Below, piece after piece: positions 55,459 through 64,000 of a DNA stretch of 64,000 nucleotides. The translations under genes were made by a program, and so were the position numbers. Source of the DNA: Deltaproteobacteria bacterium UBA4427 (GTDB lineage: Bacteria; Myxococcota_A; UBA9160; UBA4427). Positions within the stretch are counted from its first letter, which is position 1. Each line of letters starts with the position of its first letter. The notes beneath the pieces were generated by a model, which was given only the letters and a program-made list of their open reading frames with translations, made no database searches and was not told where the DNA came from. The DNA is taken from the NCBI GenBank assembly GCA_002390675.1, contig DGPZ01000102.1:51631-115630 (forward strand), given 5' to 3'.

Positions 55459-56310
55459 TTAGCGAGTTACCCCGCGAACCATCTCGATCCGGGCAGCCTT
55501 GCGCTGCCACCGATCGCTGAGCCAAGGAATTAGGCCTTCTCGCGAAGAAGGCACCTTATCAAGAGGGATACGATCAATCACAACGCCGACCGTCTTTAAG
55601 CGCCCGGACAGGAACAGCCAAAACGAAACCTCTTCTGGGTAAGCGAGCGTCACGTCCAACAAAACATCCGCGTCCTCCGCGAGGGCTTCGCGAATCGATG
55701 CCAAGCCGCCAACCCGAGGCGGCAGGAGCGTTCGGTACGGAGACGACATGGACTCACGCTTCTCTTCACTAAAGCGGGTCCCCTCCGCAAAGACCATCAT
55801 CGCGGCCGGATGTTCTCGCACCGCGTCGCAGGCAGCATCCAGCGCCTCGGCATCCATGCGCCTTCGAGTCGTTTCATCCACAGCGCCTTTCGCACCTCGC
55901 CTAAGGGCCGGGAAGTCGAATGCCCAAAAGATGACTCCGAAGATCGGGATAAAGACGAGCTCTCGTTTGCTCAGAAACTTAAGCAAGGGCCCATCTAGTG
56001 AGATCACGCTCTGCAGAATCAGAATGTCGGACCAGGACGCATGGTTCGACAGAACGATGCAAACGTCATCCTTCGCAACGCCTGCCTCCGGACGGTCCCA
56101 AGAAATCCCCATCACACCCCGAAGCCACAGATCATTGATCCTAACCGCCGCGCGATAGACGAGGGCGAGTAACGAATCGATCCCTCCGCGAAACGGCGGC
56201 AACAGAAATTTTACCGATCCAAGCACAACGAGAAGCAGCACCCAGATCGCAAGATTCAGAGTAATCACGGTGATCGACACCGCGCTTTTGAGGTGATCCA
56301 GGGGAGACAT
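55459..56310 (-). CDS. 1-acyl-sn-glycerol-3-phosphate acyltransferase (PlsC-like)
   Basis: Acylates lysophosphatidic acid to phosphatidic acid. 283 residues with a membrane helix at about 11-35, acceptor motif NHASWSD (HX4D, His near 89), FDFPALRRG and AEGTRFSEEK (motif III). Conserved residues are intact. No SD seen at ATG 56310. Divergent from plsB; the two genes encode consecutive steps of phospholipid synthesis. Confidence 0.9.
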   Translation of the reverse strand: MSPLDHLKSAVSITVITLNLAIWVLLLVVLGSVKFLLPPFRGGIDSLLALVYRAAVRINDLWLRGVMGISWDRPEAGVAKDDVCIVLSNHASWSDILILQSVISLDGPLLKFLSKRELVFIPIFGVIFWAFDFPALRRGAKGAVDETTRRRMDAEALDAACDAVREHPAAMMVFAEGTRFSEEKRESMSSPYRTLLPPRVGGLASIREALAEDADVLLDVTLAYPEEVSFWLFLSGRLKTVGVVIDRIPLDKVPSSREGLIPWLSDRWQRKAARIEMVRGVTR

Positions 56311-56481
56311 ATCCGAGGAGATTCTAACGGTGTTTTTAGGGTTGCGGCTGTCTTGGCCGAACGCTTTTCCTTCGCTGCGGATTTCTTTGATGCGTTTTTC
56401 ACCTCGCCTCGCCTCTCCTCGCTTTCAGAACCTCGTAAATCTCTTCAGCGCGCGACCGCAGATCCCCGGTAGACTGAGGAC

Positions 56482-58914
56482 ATGGCCTTCGATTCCCTCC
56501 CCCCGGTTACATCGAGTCCGCCTGAGACAGGCTGGATTGGAGACGCTCCCGAGTGGCCGGTTATCCCGAATAATGGCCGCGTCGTATTCCTTGCGGAGAG
56601 CGCAAGCCGCCTGGAGCGACGGCTCATCAAACGGTGGGTTGAAAGCCGGCGACCGGCAGACGTGAGCGCAGACCGTGCTGAGCTTGTCATGCTCCCGCCC
56701 TCGCGCAGACGGGGCCGAAGACGGCTCGGCCCTGAACTTGAAGCGACCCTGGCGGGGGGAGGCGACCCCTTGATGGCTCCGCTGCGAGTCATTTGGCAAG
56801 GACCTTTGCATGAGAGCAGACGATCTTCAAGCGCGCTCAGCCTACTCACGTTAGGCGACCCGCGGGATCCAAATTGGTTGAGGCAAGCCTGGGTACTCAA
56901 GCGAGATCCCAACCGGTGTCTGATTGTGGCCGGCGAGCCCGCAACCGCATCAGATCTTCGCGCGCGATGGACAGAAGCGGCAGGGGCTGAACCGAGTGAG
57001 ACGTTAGGCTTCGCGGATTTCGTGGCACAGACGGCCACTCTCGCTCTTGAGCGAGCGGAGCGAAAGATTCGCGGCGCGCGGTACAAAGTTCCCCGGCTGG
57101 TCCACGAACAAATTCTTGGGCGCCCAAGTTTTCGCGGCGGCCTAGCACGCCTTGTCAGTGAGCAGCGCGCCGAAGGCAAGAGCGATGCCTCGATCCAAGC
57201 GCTCTCTTCCGAGGCGCTGAGCCATCTTAAAGAAATCGCGGCGACGCATAGCCCTCTCGTAATCGATCTCGTAATCGGATTGATCCGGTGGTTTTATACG
57301 CGGGGCTATGACGAAGAACTCGTGTATAACCCCGAACGTATGAAGGGCATCGCAGCTCTCGAAGAACGACATCCCGTCGTCTTCCTGCCAACCCATAAAC
57401 ACAATCTCGATCATCTCGTGCTGCAATACATCCTGCACGAGCGAGGTCTCCCCCCGAATCACACGGCTGGCGGCATCAACATGAACTTCTTCCCGCTCGG
57501 GCAACTCGTCCGTCGAGCGGGCGTATTCTTTATCCGTCGCACTTTCCGCAATGACCCGGTCTACAAACACGTTCTCGCTCATTACATCGACTACTTGATC
57601 GAGAAACGCTTCCCCCTTGAGTGGTACATCGAAGGCGGACGATCGCGCTCAGGAAAGCTCCTTCCCCCCCGTTACGGCCTACTCGCCAACGTCGTAGACG
57701 CCTATCGCCGCGGCAAGAGTGACGACGTCTATCTTGTGCCCGTGTCCATTGCCTACGACCAAATTCAGGGCCTCGGCAGCTACGTAAAAGAGCAGCGTGG
57801 CGGCGAAAAGCAGACCGAGAGCTTCGGCTGGCTAGTCGGCGTGATTCGTCAGATGAAGCGCCGATACGGAAAAATTCACATCGCTTTCGGCGAACCGCTC
57901 TCACTTAAGGAACAGCTTGGCGACGCTGCACGCCAACCCGAGCACGACGCCAGCTTCGATCTCGAGAAGCTCGCCTTCGAAGTCTGTGTACGGATCAATC
58001 ATGTGACGCCGATTACTCCGATTTCTCTCGTCACACTTGCACTGCTAGGCACGACGGGCCAGGCACTGACCGTGCTCGAGACTCGAAGGTCGCTCTCTAA
58101 TTTGCTCGAGAATGTACGCGTGCGAAATTTGCCAACGACCGCGGACCTCGATCATCTTTCAGGCGACGAGGGCGTGCGGTTCACCCTCGAAGCCCTAGTC
58201 GAGAACGATGTCGTCACCCGCTTCGACGAAGGGCGAGAGCCCGTTTACGGAATCGCCGACGACCAGCAACTCTCCGCCGCCTACTATCGAAATACGGTCG
58301 TGCACTTCTTTGTCACGGGCGCGATCGCTGAACTCTCACTGATCCATGCCACGGAAGGCAACAGAAACGAATTCCTTCCGCGCTTCTGGGACGAAGTCAT
58401 GCGCATGCGTGATCTCTTCAAGTTCGAATTCTTCTTCCCTGAAAAGGAAGCCTTCCGAGAGGAAGTGCGCGAATCCCTAGATCTGAATCATCGCAATTGG
58501 GAACAGCGAATCGAGAATTACGAACTCGACCCCGACGAAATGATTCGACGATCGCGCCCCTATCTCTCACATCGTGTCCTACGCCCCTTCCTCGAGAGCT
58601 ACCGCGTAGTCGCTGATCAGCTCGCCACCCTGCCGCCTTCCGAGCCCTTCGAGGAAAAGCGCTTCCTCAAAGACTGTCTCGGGCTGGGACGGCAATACGA
58701 ACTGCAAAAGCGAATTCACGCCTCTGATTCCGTATCAAAAGCACTTTTTCAAACTGCACTCAAACTCGCAAAGAATCGTGACCTGCTCGGTGAAGGGGAC
58801 GAATCTCTGGCACAGGCCAGACTCGCCTTCGCCGACGAGATCGTGGATGCCGTGCGGCGCGCCGATGTCATCGTCGCGCTTGCGGCGGGTCGCCGCGCAC
58901 GACTGCTCACCTAA
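56482..58914 (+). CDS. plsB: Glycerol-3-phosphate acyltransferase
   Basis: Makes lysophosphatidic acid from glycerol-3-phosphate and acyl-CoA/ACP at the inner membrane. 810 residues, the PlsB length. The catalytic HX4D motif is HKHNLDHL near 303-310; GGINMNFFPLGQLVRRAGVFFIRR (motif II region), YIEGGRSRSGK (motif III) near 381-391 and LVPVSIAYD (motif IV) follow. The N-terminal ~200 residues are variable. ATG 56482 has GAGGAC just upstream. PlsB is best known from gammaproteobacteria but occurs more widely. Confidence 0.96.
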   Translation: MAFDSLPPVTSSPPETGWIGDAPEWPVIPNNGRVVFLAESASRLERRLIKRWVESRRPADVSADRAELVMLPPSRRRGRRRLGPELEATLAGGGDPLMAPLRVIWQGPLHESRRSSSALSLLTLGDPRDPNWLRQAWVLKRDPNRCLIVAGEPATASDLRARWTEAAGAEPSETLGFADFVAQTATLALERAERKIRGARYKVPRLVHEQILGRPSFRGGLARLVSEQRAEGKSDASIQALSSEALSHLKEIAATHSPLVIDLVIGLIRWFYTRGYDEELVYNPERMKGIAALEERHPVVFLPTHKHNLDHLVLQYILHERGLPPNHTAGGINMNFFPLGQLVRRAGVFFIRRTFRNDPVYKHVLAHYIDYLIEKRFPLEWYIEGGRSRSGKLLPPRYGLLANVVDAYRRGKSDDVYLVPVSIAYDQIQGLGSYVKEQRGGEKQTESFGWLVGVIRQMKRRYGKIHIAFGEPLSLKEQLGDAARQPEHDASFDLEKLAFEVCVRINHVTPITPISLVTLALLGTTGQALTVLETRRSLSNLLENVRVRNLPTTADLDHLSGDEGVRFTLEALVENDVVTRFDEGREPVYGIADDQQLSAAYYRNTVVHFFVTGAIAELSLIHATEGNRNEFLPRFWDEVMRMRDLFKFEFFFPEKEAFREEVRESLDLNHRNWEQRIENYELDPDEMIRRSRPYLSHRVLRPFLESYRVVADQLATLPPSEPFEEKRFLKDCLGLGRQYELQKRIHASDSVSKALFQTALKLAKNRDLLGEGDESLAQARLAFADEIVDAVRRADVIVALAAGRRARLLT

Positions 58915-58941
58915 CTCCAGCCAATTATGTAGGAGAACATC

Positions 58942-59400
58942 ATGTCCGACCAAACCCTTCAGCTCATCCAGGATCGCATCGAGATCGAAGAACTAATGCA
59001 TCTCTACGCCGAAATGGTCGATCAGCGCGAGTGGGCGCAAATGGATCGCATCTTCGCCCTCGAAGCAACGATCGACTACGCCTCGACCGGTGGCCAAAGC
59101 GGACCCTTCCGTGAAACACTGGCCTGGCTCGATCGAGCCCTCGAGAGCTGGCCGATCAACCTGCACTTTATCACCAATCTGGTCATTGAGGTCGATGGCG
59201 ACACCGCTCGATCCAGATGTTATTTCCATGCGCCTATGGGGCGAAACGCACCGGACGGTGGCCAGTACATCATTACCAACGCGGGTCGCTACCTCGACAA
59301 GCTCGTCCGTACAGCGGACGGCTGGCGAATTGTCGAACGCTTCTGCGACCAAACGATCATGCAGGGCAACTTGCCCGAAGGCTACGAAATCCCCAGTTAG
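58942..59400 (+). CDS. SnoaL/NTF2-like protein (SnoaL-4 type)
   Basis: 152 residues with IEIEELMHLYAEMVDQREW, a start typical of the SnoaL_4 (scytalone dehydratase-like) group, then HFITNLVIEVDGDTARSRCY and TADGWRIVERFCDQ. Role unknown; possibly a dehydratase or isomerase. AGGAG lies upstream of ATG 58942. It is 27 bases after plsB, co-directional. Confidence 0.88.
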   Translation: MSDQTLQLIQDRIEIEELMHLYAEMVDQREWAQMDRIFALEATIDYASTGGQSGPFRETLAWLDRALESWPINLHFITNLVIEVDGDTARSRCYFHAPMGRNAPDGGQYIITNAGRYLDKLVRTADGWRIVERFCDQTIMQGNLPEGYEIPS

Positions 59401-59403
59401 GAC

Positions 59404-59426
59404 GGGGGGGTAGGCGTAGGTGTAGG
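59404..59426. repeat. G-rich tract with GTAGG repeats
   Basis: Seven G (59404-59410) followed by three TAGG units spaced 4-5 bases (G pairs at 59413, 59419 and 59425) in the 42-base gap between convergent genes. A two-layer G-quadruplex is formally possible. Confidence 0.5.
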
Positions 59427-59442
59427 CGCGGACCGAGACGAC

Positions 59443-60624
59443 TTAGTCGATAAAGGCCGCGCGGTACTCTTTGAAAGCCTCTTTGATGCCCTCTTCCGTG
59501 AGCCCATACTGCGCGAGCGTATACTCGTGCGGGGGGCGCTTATCCCGAGGATTATCTGCTCGCCACTGTTCCATACCCGCGCGCGCGGCATCAGACATTT
59601 CGATGCCGAAGGTGCTGTAAGCCCGCTCGAGTTCGGCGATCGGGTCCTTCATGGCATTTCTAAAATCGATGTCCACGAATCGGCCCGCAGCATTGGTCCC
59701 ACGCGAAGCCATCGCCCGCTTCGTGCCCCAAGCTAGGCGCTCCTGCCATTGCTGTCCCGCCGCAGTAGCCTCGTCTTCATCACTATAAAGCGACCACATC
59801 GCGTTATTCATAGACGCGGCGGACGGAACGGTATCCACGGGATCGCGATGCGTCTGAATTACGCAGGCGCCGGGGAAGACCTTGAAGACCGTGTCTATAT
59901 AGCCGAGGTGATTCGGCGTCTTAAGGACCCACCGTTCGCGCACATTGCCCCGCTGGCGCTTCTGCCACTGCAGCGACTGCAGCAACTTCCGAAGGTATTC
60001 ATAGGCCGGCGTCCAGTCCTGTTCATTCAACCAGCTTCGGTAGCTCGGAATATTTGTGAAGGCCTCGGGCACATGAGACATAAAGGTGTGTTCGAGGAGC
60101 ATGATCTCTTCGTCAGGGGCCTGGGCATCCCAAGGATGAATCGAGGCTTGCCTTGGATCGGCTTCGAGGATCGCCGCGACTTCGGCTTCGGCGATCGGGA
60201 TGCGCGGGTCCGGAACGTTCCAATCGGTCTTCGAATGGGGCGCGGGGAAACGCGTCTCCCACCACATGCACGCATGGTTGCGTGGATCGCTGGCGATGAT
60301 CCGCTGCAACATAGTCGTCCCAGTTCGCATCTGCCCGATCACTACCAGAGGAGCGACGATCTCTTCTTCAAGGATCTCCGGATGACGCGAGATCTCGTCC
60401 TGAATCCGCAGTCTCGTCTCGAGACTCTCGAGGACTCGGGCGCGCATAATGGTGCGGCCTAGATCGTTTAGCGGCGCTTCTTCGCGGAGGGACGCTAGCA
60501 GCGCACCAAGCGCGGGTCGGAATTCATCAGGCCCAAAATCTGAGAGCCCCGAGTTCGACTGTGCATCTGCGAGTAACTGAGCCTCTTCAAATGCCGCCTG
60601 ATTCTCCGCCGAACCTCTACTCAT
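59443..60624 (-). CDS. Sulfotransferase-family protein
   Basis: 393 residues. PAPS motifs: VVIGQMRTGTTMLQRI near 118-133 and ACVIQTHRDPVDTVPSAASM near 255-274. The C-terminal region has the DLxF..AMKDPIAELERAY pattern seen in this subfamily. Related to but distinct from the product of 43565-44836. I chose ATG 60624, with AGAGGG 5 bases upstream; the frame extends to 60882 but only by overlapping the divergent gene. Substrate unknown. Confidence 0.9.
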   Translation of the reverse strand: MSRGSAENQAAFEEAQLLADAQSNSGLSDFGPDEFRPALGALLASLREEAPLNDLGRTIMRARVLESLETRLRIQDEISRHPEILEEEIVAPLVVIGQMRTGTTMLQRIIASDPRNHACMWWETRFPAPHSKTDWNVPDPRIPIAEAEVAAILEADPRQASIHPWDAQAPDEEIMLLEHTFMSHVPEAFTNIPSYRSWLNEQDWTPAYEYLRKLLQSLQWQKRQRGNVRERWVLKTPNHLGYIDTVFKVFPGACVIQTHRDPVDTVPSAASMNNAMWSLYSDEDEATAAGQQWQERLAWGTKRAMASRGTNAAGRFVDIDFRNAMKDPIAELERAYSTFGIEMSDAARAGMEQWRADNPRDKRPPHEYTLAQYGLTEEGIKEAFKEYRAAFID

Positions 60625-60856
60625 CACACCCTCTTTTCGCGCTTGGCCTGTGGAAGACCGACCCGCCAGCGAATGAATCGCCGGCGATCGATCGGGGTCG
60701 CGAGCGTAGGCAGTCCCGGCGGCCGCTTCAATCTTACCCGAAGAAGGATTCCACCCGGTAAAAGCTCGACCGGCATACCCCGCAACCCGGCACCACTTAT
60801 GCCAGACTAAACATCCGGACCTCGTCTCCTCGCGCGGCAAGTCCGCAGGAGCACCG

Positions 60857-62281
60857 ATGTCGCCCTCCAGCCCCCAGGACACAAATCAGAACTTACCTTC
60901 CACCGCAGATACTGCGGGGGCGGAAGGCGAATCGATGACACTTCGAACCGAGAAGGTCGTGCGATGGGTCGAGGAGAACATGGGCGGACGGGTCACTCAC
61001 GTCGACCCCCAGGCACGCTGGCGCCCCGTCTGGTTTCTCGAAGTCGAACGCGAGGGACCGGACGGAGTTGAGAAGCTCGAACTCTGTGTTCGCGGCGACC
61101 GACTCGATTGCCGCCACGGCTTCTCCCTCGAAAACGAAATGAAGCTGCAGACTCTCCTGCACGAGCACGGTATCCCCGTCGCTAAGGTCTATGGCTGGTG
61201 CGACGATCCGCGCGCTTACGTTATGGACCGCATCGACGGCGTCGAACATTTCCAGCAAACCGACGACGCAACCCGCGACCAAGTCATGCAGCACTACATG
61301 GAAATCCTCGCGGACATCCATCGTCTAGACCCCGCGCCGTTCATCGCCGCAGGGCTGCTTCGCGCGGACTCGCCTGCCGAGTCGGGGCGAATCGGAATCG
61401 ATACCTACGAAGCCGCCTATCGCGACGTTAAGAAACGCCCGGACCCCTTCCTCGAATTCTGCCTCGGTTGGATCAAGCGAAACCCGGTCGGCGGGGACGT
61501 CCGCGAAACCGTGATCGTGTGGGACTCGGGTCAGCTGATGCACAAGAACGGACGCATCGAAGCCGTCATCGATTTGGAGATCGGTCATATCGGCGATCCA
61601 ATGATGGATCTCGCCGGCTTCCGCATGCGAACGAGCGTGCTTGGGTTTGGCGACTTCGAAAAGCTCTACGAACATTACGCAGCACACGGGGGCCAGGCTG
61701 TTGACCGCCGCGCCATCCAGTACCACCACTTCTGTTTCACGCTGAGCAATCAGCTCGCATTTCACGACGCGCTTGCTGAGCCGCCCCCCGGATCCGACTA
61801 CATGACGAATATGCAGTGGTGCGCGGAAACAAATATTTACGCCATGGAAGCGCTTGGCGAGATCCTCGAAATTGATCTCGAGGAGGTCCCTACCCCGCAA
61901 TCTAGAGTTTCCACCGGCGCCGTGGCTCAGGGTCACCTCGTCAATTGGCTGCGCAATTTCGACGCGCCTGACGACTACACCCAGCATCAGTTCCGCATAT
62001 TCTTTCGGGTCGCGCGACATCTCGCGCGCACGGACGAAATCGGCGCGGCGGTCGACGAAGCAAACCTGGACGATCTCGAAGATCTGTTAGGCATGCGACC
62101 GGCGACATGGCAAGAAGGTGACGCGGCCCTCGAACGTTTTGTGCTTAAAGATGAGGGACAGCATGATGTCGAACTCGTCCGACTTTTCCACAAGCGCTGC
62201 ACTCGCTATCTAATGCTCTGCGGCCCCTACGGCTCAGCCATCGCCCGCCACAACCCGATCCCCGATTTCCGCGTCGACTGA
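60857..62281 (+). CDS. APH-like phosphotransferase-family protein with altered catalytic motif
   Basis: 474 residues with an aminoglycoside-phosphotransferase/choline-kinase fold. The ATP-lobe has HGFSLENEMKLQTLLHEHGI and YVMDRIDGVEHF. The usual HGDxxxxN catalytic loop reads VWDSGQLM, so the His and the metal-binding Asn are missing and only the Asp remains; the following VIDLEIGHIGDPMMDLAG (D-x-E for DxD) is kept. It may act on an acyl- or steroid-like alcohol as in related families, or be inactive as a kinase. The C-terminal ~130 residues are additional. AGGAG lies upstream of ATG 60857. Followed by an enoyl-CoA hydratase gene 19 bases later. Confidence 0.85.
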   Translation: MSPSSPQDTNQNLPSTADTAGAEGESMTLRTEKVVRWVEENMGGRVTHVDPQARWRPVWFLEVEREGPDGVEKLELCVRGDRLDCRHGFSLENEMKLQTLLHEHGIPVAKVYGWCDDPRAYVMDRIDGVEHFQQTDDATRDQVMQHYMEILADIHRLDPAPFIAAGLLRADSPAESGRIGIDTYEAAYRDVKKRPDPFLEFCLGWIKRNPVGGDVRETVIVWDSGQLMHKNGRIEAVIDLEIGHIGDPMMDLAGFRMRTSVLGFGDFEKLYEHYAAHGGQAVDRRAIQYHHFCFTLSNQLAFHDALAEPPPGSDYMTNMQWCAETNIYAMEALGEILEIDLEEVPTPQSRVSTGAVAQGHLVNWLRNFDAPDDYTQHQFRIFFRVARHLARTDEIGAAVDEANLDDLEDLLGMRPATWQEGDAALERFVLKDEGQHDVELVRLFHKRCTRYLMLCGPYGSAIARHNPIPDFRVD

Positions 62282-62300
62282 CGCGCTAGGAGTTTCCCTT

Positions 62301-63110
62301 TTGTCTGATGCGTCTGCCTTGCCCGACCTGAAGTCCTACGAGCACATCACCGTCGAGAGCGACGGACACGTCGCGGTGCTAACCCTCGATGAGCCTAAGA
62401 AGCTGAACGCGATGGATACGGCCATGCTCGACGACATGCTCGAGGCGATCTGCTCGCTCAACAAAAATCCGGAAATCCGCGTCGGTATCCTCGCCGCAAA
62501 CGGTAAGAGCTTCTGCGCCGGCGCCGACCTCCGCTCCGAACTCGGCGAAGGCCGCACGACCGCAGATCATCTTCAGCAGGACCATCGCCCGGTGCTCATG
62601 GCGATCGCCAATGCCCCAATGCCCTGGATCAGCGCCGTCCAAGGCGCCGCCGCCGGCATCGGCAGCGCGTATGCCATGAACTGCGACCTCACGATCATGG
62701 CAGAAGACGCCTACATCTATCAGGCCTTCGCCGCGATCGGCCTCGTGCCCGACGGCGGTGCGACGTGGCATCTCGTAAACACGATCGGCCGCAAGCGGGC
62801 CTACGAAATCATCGCTACCGGCGAGAAACTCTCTGCCGAGCGCTGCCTCGAATGGGGCCTCTGCAATCGTGTCGTCGCGTCGGAACGGCTTATGGACGAG
62901 GCACGCGAATGGGCCAAGACCCTCGCCGGCCGAGCCCCCCTCGCCCTCCGCTATGCCAAAGACGCCGTCCGAACCGCGGCGACGAGCGATCTTGGTGGCA
63001 CGATCGATCGGGAAACCGAGCTGCAGATGCTCTGCACCGAGAGCGAAGACGCGCTGGAAGGGATCAAGGCCTTCATCCACCGCCGAGATCCGGTCTTCAA
63101 GGGGCGATAG
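62301..63110 (+). CDS. Enoyl-CoA hydratase/isomerase family protein
   Basis: Crotonase-fold protein of 269 residues. Oxyanion-hole segments AANGKSFCAGADLRSE and VQGAAAGIGSAYAMNCDL are present. The segment after AEDAYIYQAFAAIGLVPDGG has Ala where the hydratase Glu of the PE motif sits, and an Asp in the PDGG turn, as in PaaG-like isomerases. So isomerase or specialised hydratase activity is possible. TTG 62301 has AGGAG 8 bases upstream. It is co-directional with the phosphotransferase gene, 19 bases apart. Confidence 0.92.
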   Translation: MSDASALPDLKSYEHITVESDGHVAVLTLDEPKKLNAMDTAMLDDMLEAICSLNKNPEIRVGILAANGKSFCAGADLRSELGEGRTTADHLQQDHRPVLMAIANAPMPWISAVQGAAAGIGSAYAMNCDLTIMAEDAYIYQAFAAIGLVPDGGATWHLVNTIGRKRAYEIIATGEKLSAERCLEWGLCNRVVASERLMDEAREWAKTLAGRAPLALRYAKDAVRTAATSDLGGTIDRETELQMLCTESEDALEGIKAFIHRRDPVFKGR

Positions 63111-63355
63111 TCGGGCAGCTCTTTAGCGAACGTGTTCCCAAATAGATAAACCACTGTTTTTAATGGCTTATTATAGCCTTTCGACTTTCCGGGCCACGCT
63201 GGCTCTGGCGATCTATTCGAGCCCCAGCCCCTTCAAAAACGAGCCGAAGACAGATCGGCCGTAGGCTCAGCAAGGATCCTGAGGCCTCTACTTCCTAGGG
63301 GCAGCCAACAACATCACGGACCGCTTCCTGCTTTGGACGCTCTGGATCGCAGGGG

Positions 63356-64000
63356 TCACTTTGCTTCCGGCGGGGTGTACCAAATGGGCGAGGTGTAAGC
63401 GCGCTCCTGGTGCAGAACCGTCATACCAGTAATCGACTTCCCGTAGCGCACAGCATCGATCGCATTCCAGCGCGGGGTCGGCACTTCGAGCACACGCAAG
63501 TAGTAGAACGCGAGCGCCTTTGGATCGAATTCGGGATCGCTCCAAACAACGGCGATTTCTGATTGTCCGACGACACCATCCTCTGCCACGTGCGCGTCAA
63601 AGACCTTCTCCTGCGCTTCGCCGTTTGCGTCAACCCAGCCCTTCACGACCTGCGCACGCTGAAGCGGCGCTGTCTCCGGATCCCGCGAAGCCAATATTAA
63701 GAAGCGCGGCATCTGTTTTTCGTCAGGGCGAGGGGAGGCTCGAAGCGGCAGATCCGCCCCCATAGGCACTCCCTTCCCGTAGCCTGCGCGCGCGGGATGA
63801 CTCGACCGCGCATCGACTCCCGCAAAGCTCCAGCCGCCGAAGAAGCGAACGCCGATTCTTGGACCAGTAGTCGAATAGACCTCGCCCCGACGCATCGCAT
63901 CGAAGATCGCTTCCCGACTATTCTCCTTGGCCCAGACTCCGGCATAACCCGCCGCTGCCTGTTCCCAATTCATGGTCGGATTGGCATCGTTCCCAATCGG
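63356..64000 (-). CDS. DUF3604 family protein (N-terminus beyond window)
   Basis: The frame is open to the window edge and ends at 63356. The visible 215 residues contain the DUF3604 pattern: GNDANPTMNW, GVWAKENSREAIFDAMRRGE, STTGPRIGVRFFGGW, then FLILASRDPETAPLQRAQVVKGWVD and FYYLRVLEVPTPRWN. Family members are large and of unknown function; sulfatase/PHP-like phosphoesterase activity has been suggested for some. A start cannot be given. The ATG at 63973 is internal to the conserved region. Confidence 0.85.
   Translation of the reverse strand, partial: PIGNDANPTMNWEQAAAGYAGVWAKENSREAIFDAMRRGEVYSTTGPRIGVRFFGGWSFAGVDARSSHPARAGYGKGVPMGADLPLRASPRPDEKQMPRFLILASRDPETAPLQRAQVVKGWVDANGEAQEKVFDAHVAEDGVVGQSEIAVVWSDPEFDPKALAFYYLRVLEVPTPRWNAIDAVRYGKSITGMTVLHQERAYTSPIWYTPPEAK

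Overview
The window looks like a GC-rich chromosome segment from a diderm (Gram-negative) bacterium of deltaproteobacterial type. A Myxococcota- or Binatota/Desulfobacterota_B-like lineage is my best guess, but this is inference. The evidence is an outer-membrane beta-barrel, a PqiABC-like lipid-transport operon, PlsB, several multiheme cytochromes c, a TPR-rich Ser/Thr kinase, and an actinobacterial/binatotal-style set of acyl-CoA, thiolase-like, P450, sulfotransferase and LLM-oxidoreductase genes. No rRNA, tRNA, CRISPR array or recognisable transposase was found. GTG and TTG starts with good ribosome-binding sites are common.

Layout. 1-5938 (minus): partial HAD hydrolase, membrane-anchored DsbA-like thioredoxin-fold protein, sigma-70-like factor, and a large TPR/transmembrane/Ser-Thr kinase. 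6198-9265: a PAS protein with a degenerate histidine-kinase tail, converging on murA, which carries Asp in place of the fosfomycin-target Cys. 9832-15440: DUF4399 protein, a five-heme cytochrome, an E. coli-type argininosuccinate synthase and GTP-dependent PEP carboxykinase. 16141-31090 (all minus): a six-gene electron-transfer locus. 31347-32212: a decayed ExeA/GspA-type ATPase pseudogene. 32594-41547: acyl-CoA dehydrogenase, TrmH methyltransferase, TetR regulator, SDR, MsrA, exonuclease III, acyl-CoA ligase and a Ni/Co-type transporter. 41833-49361: tungsten-type aldehyde oxidoreductase with a sulfotransferase, then a P450 / Cys-less thiolase-like / DUF35 / LLM oxidoreductase cluster. 49482-59400: LOG-family protein, SnoaL-like proteins, the pqi operon, and two glycerolipid acyltransferases (AGPAT and PlsB). 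59443-64000: a second sulfotransferase, an APH-like phosphotransferase, an enoyl-CoA hydratase and the C-terminal part of a DUF3604 protein.

The most interesting system is the 15-kb locus 16141-31090. In transcription order it encodes: (1) a soluble protein fusing an FHA domain, an NAD(P)/FAD oxidoreductase, two cyclic-nucleotide-binding domains and four Fe-S motifs; (2) a membrane protein with paired transmembrane histidines typical of di-heme b cytochromes; (3) an FHA domain joined through one membrane helix to a periplasmic ten-heme cytochrome c; (4) a large lipoprotein with two GlcG/HbpS-like domains; (5) a proline-rich outer-membrane beta-barrel; (6) a secreted ten-heme cytochrome fused to a C-terminal LVIVD beta-propeller. 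Read as a chain, this could carry electrons between the NAD(P)H pool and the cell exterior through a porin-cytochrome conduit. Two FHA domains and two cNMP domains suggest control by Ser/Thr phosphorylation and cyclic nucleotides. The domain content is read directly from the sequence; the route, direction and control are inference.
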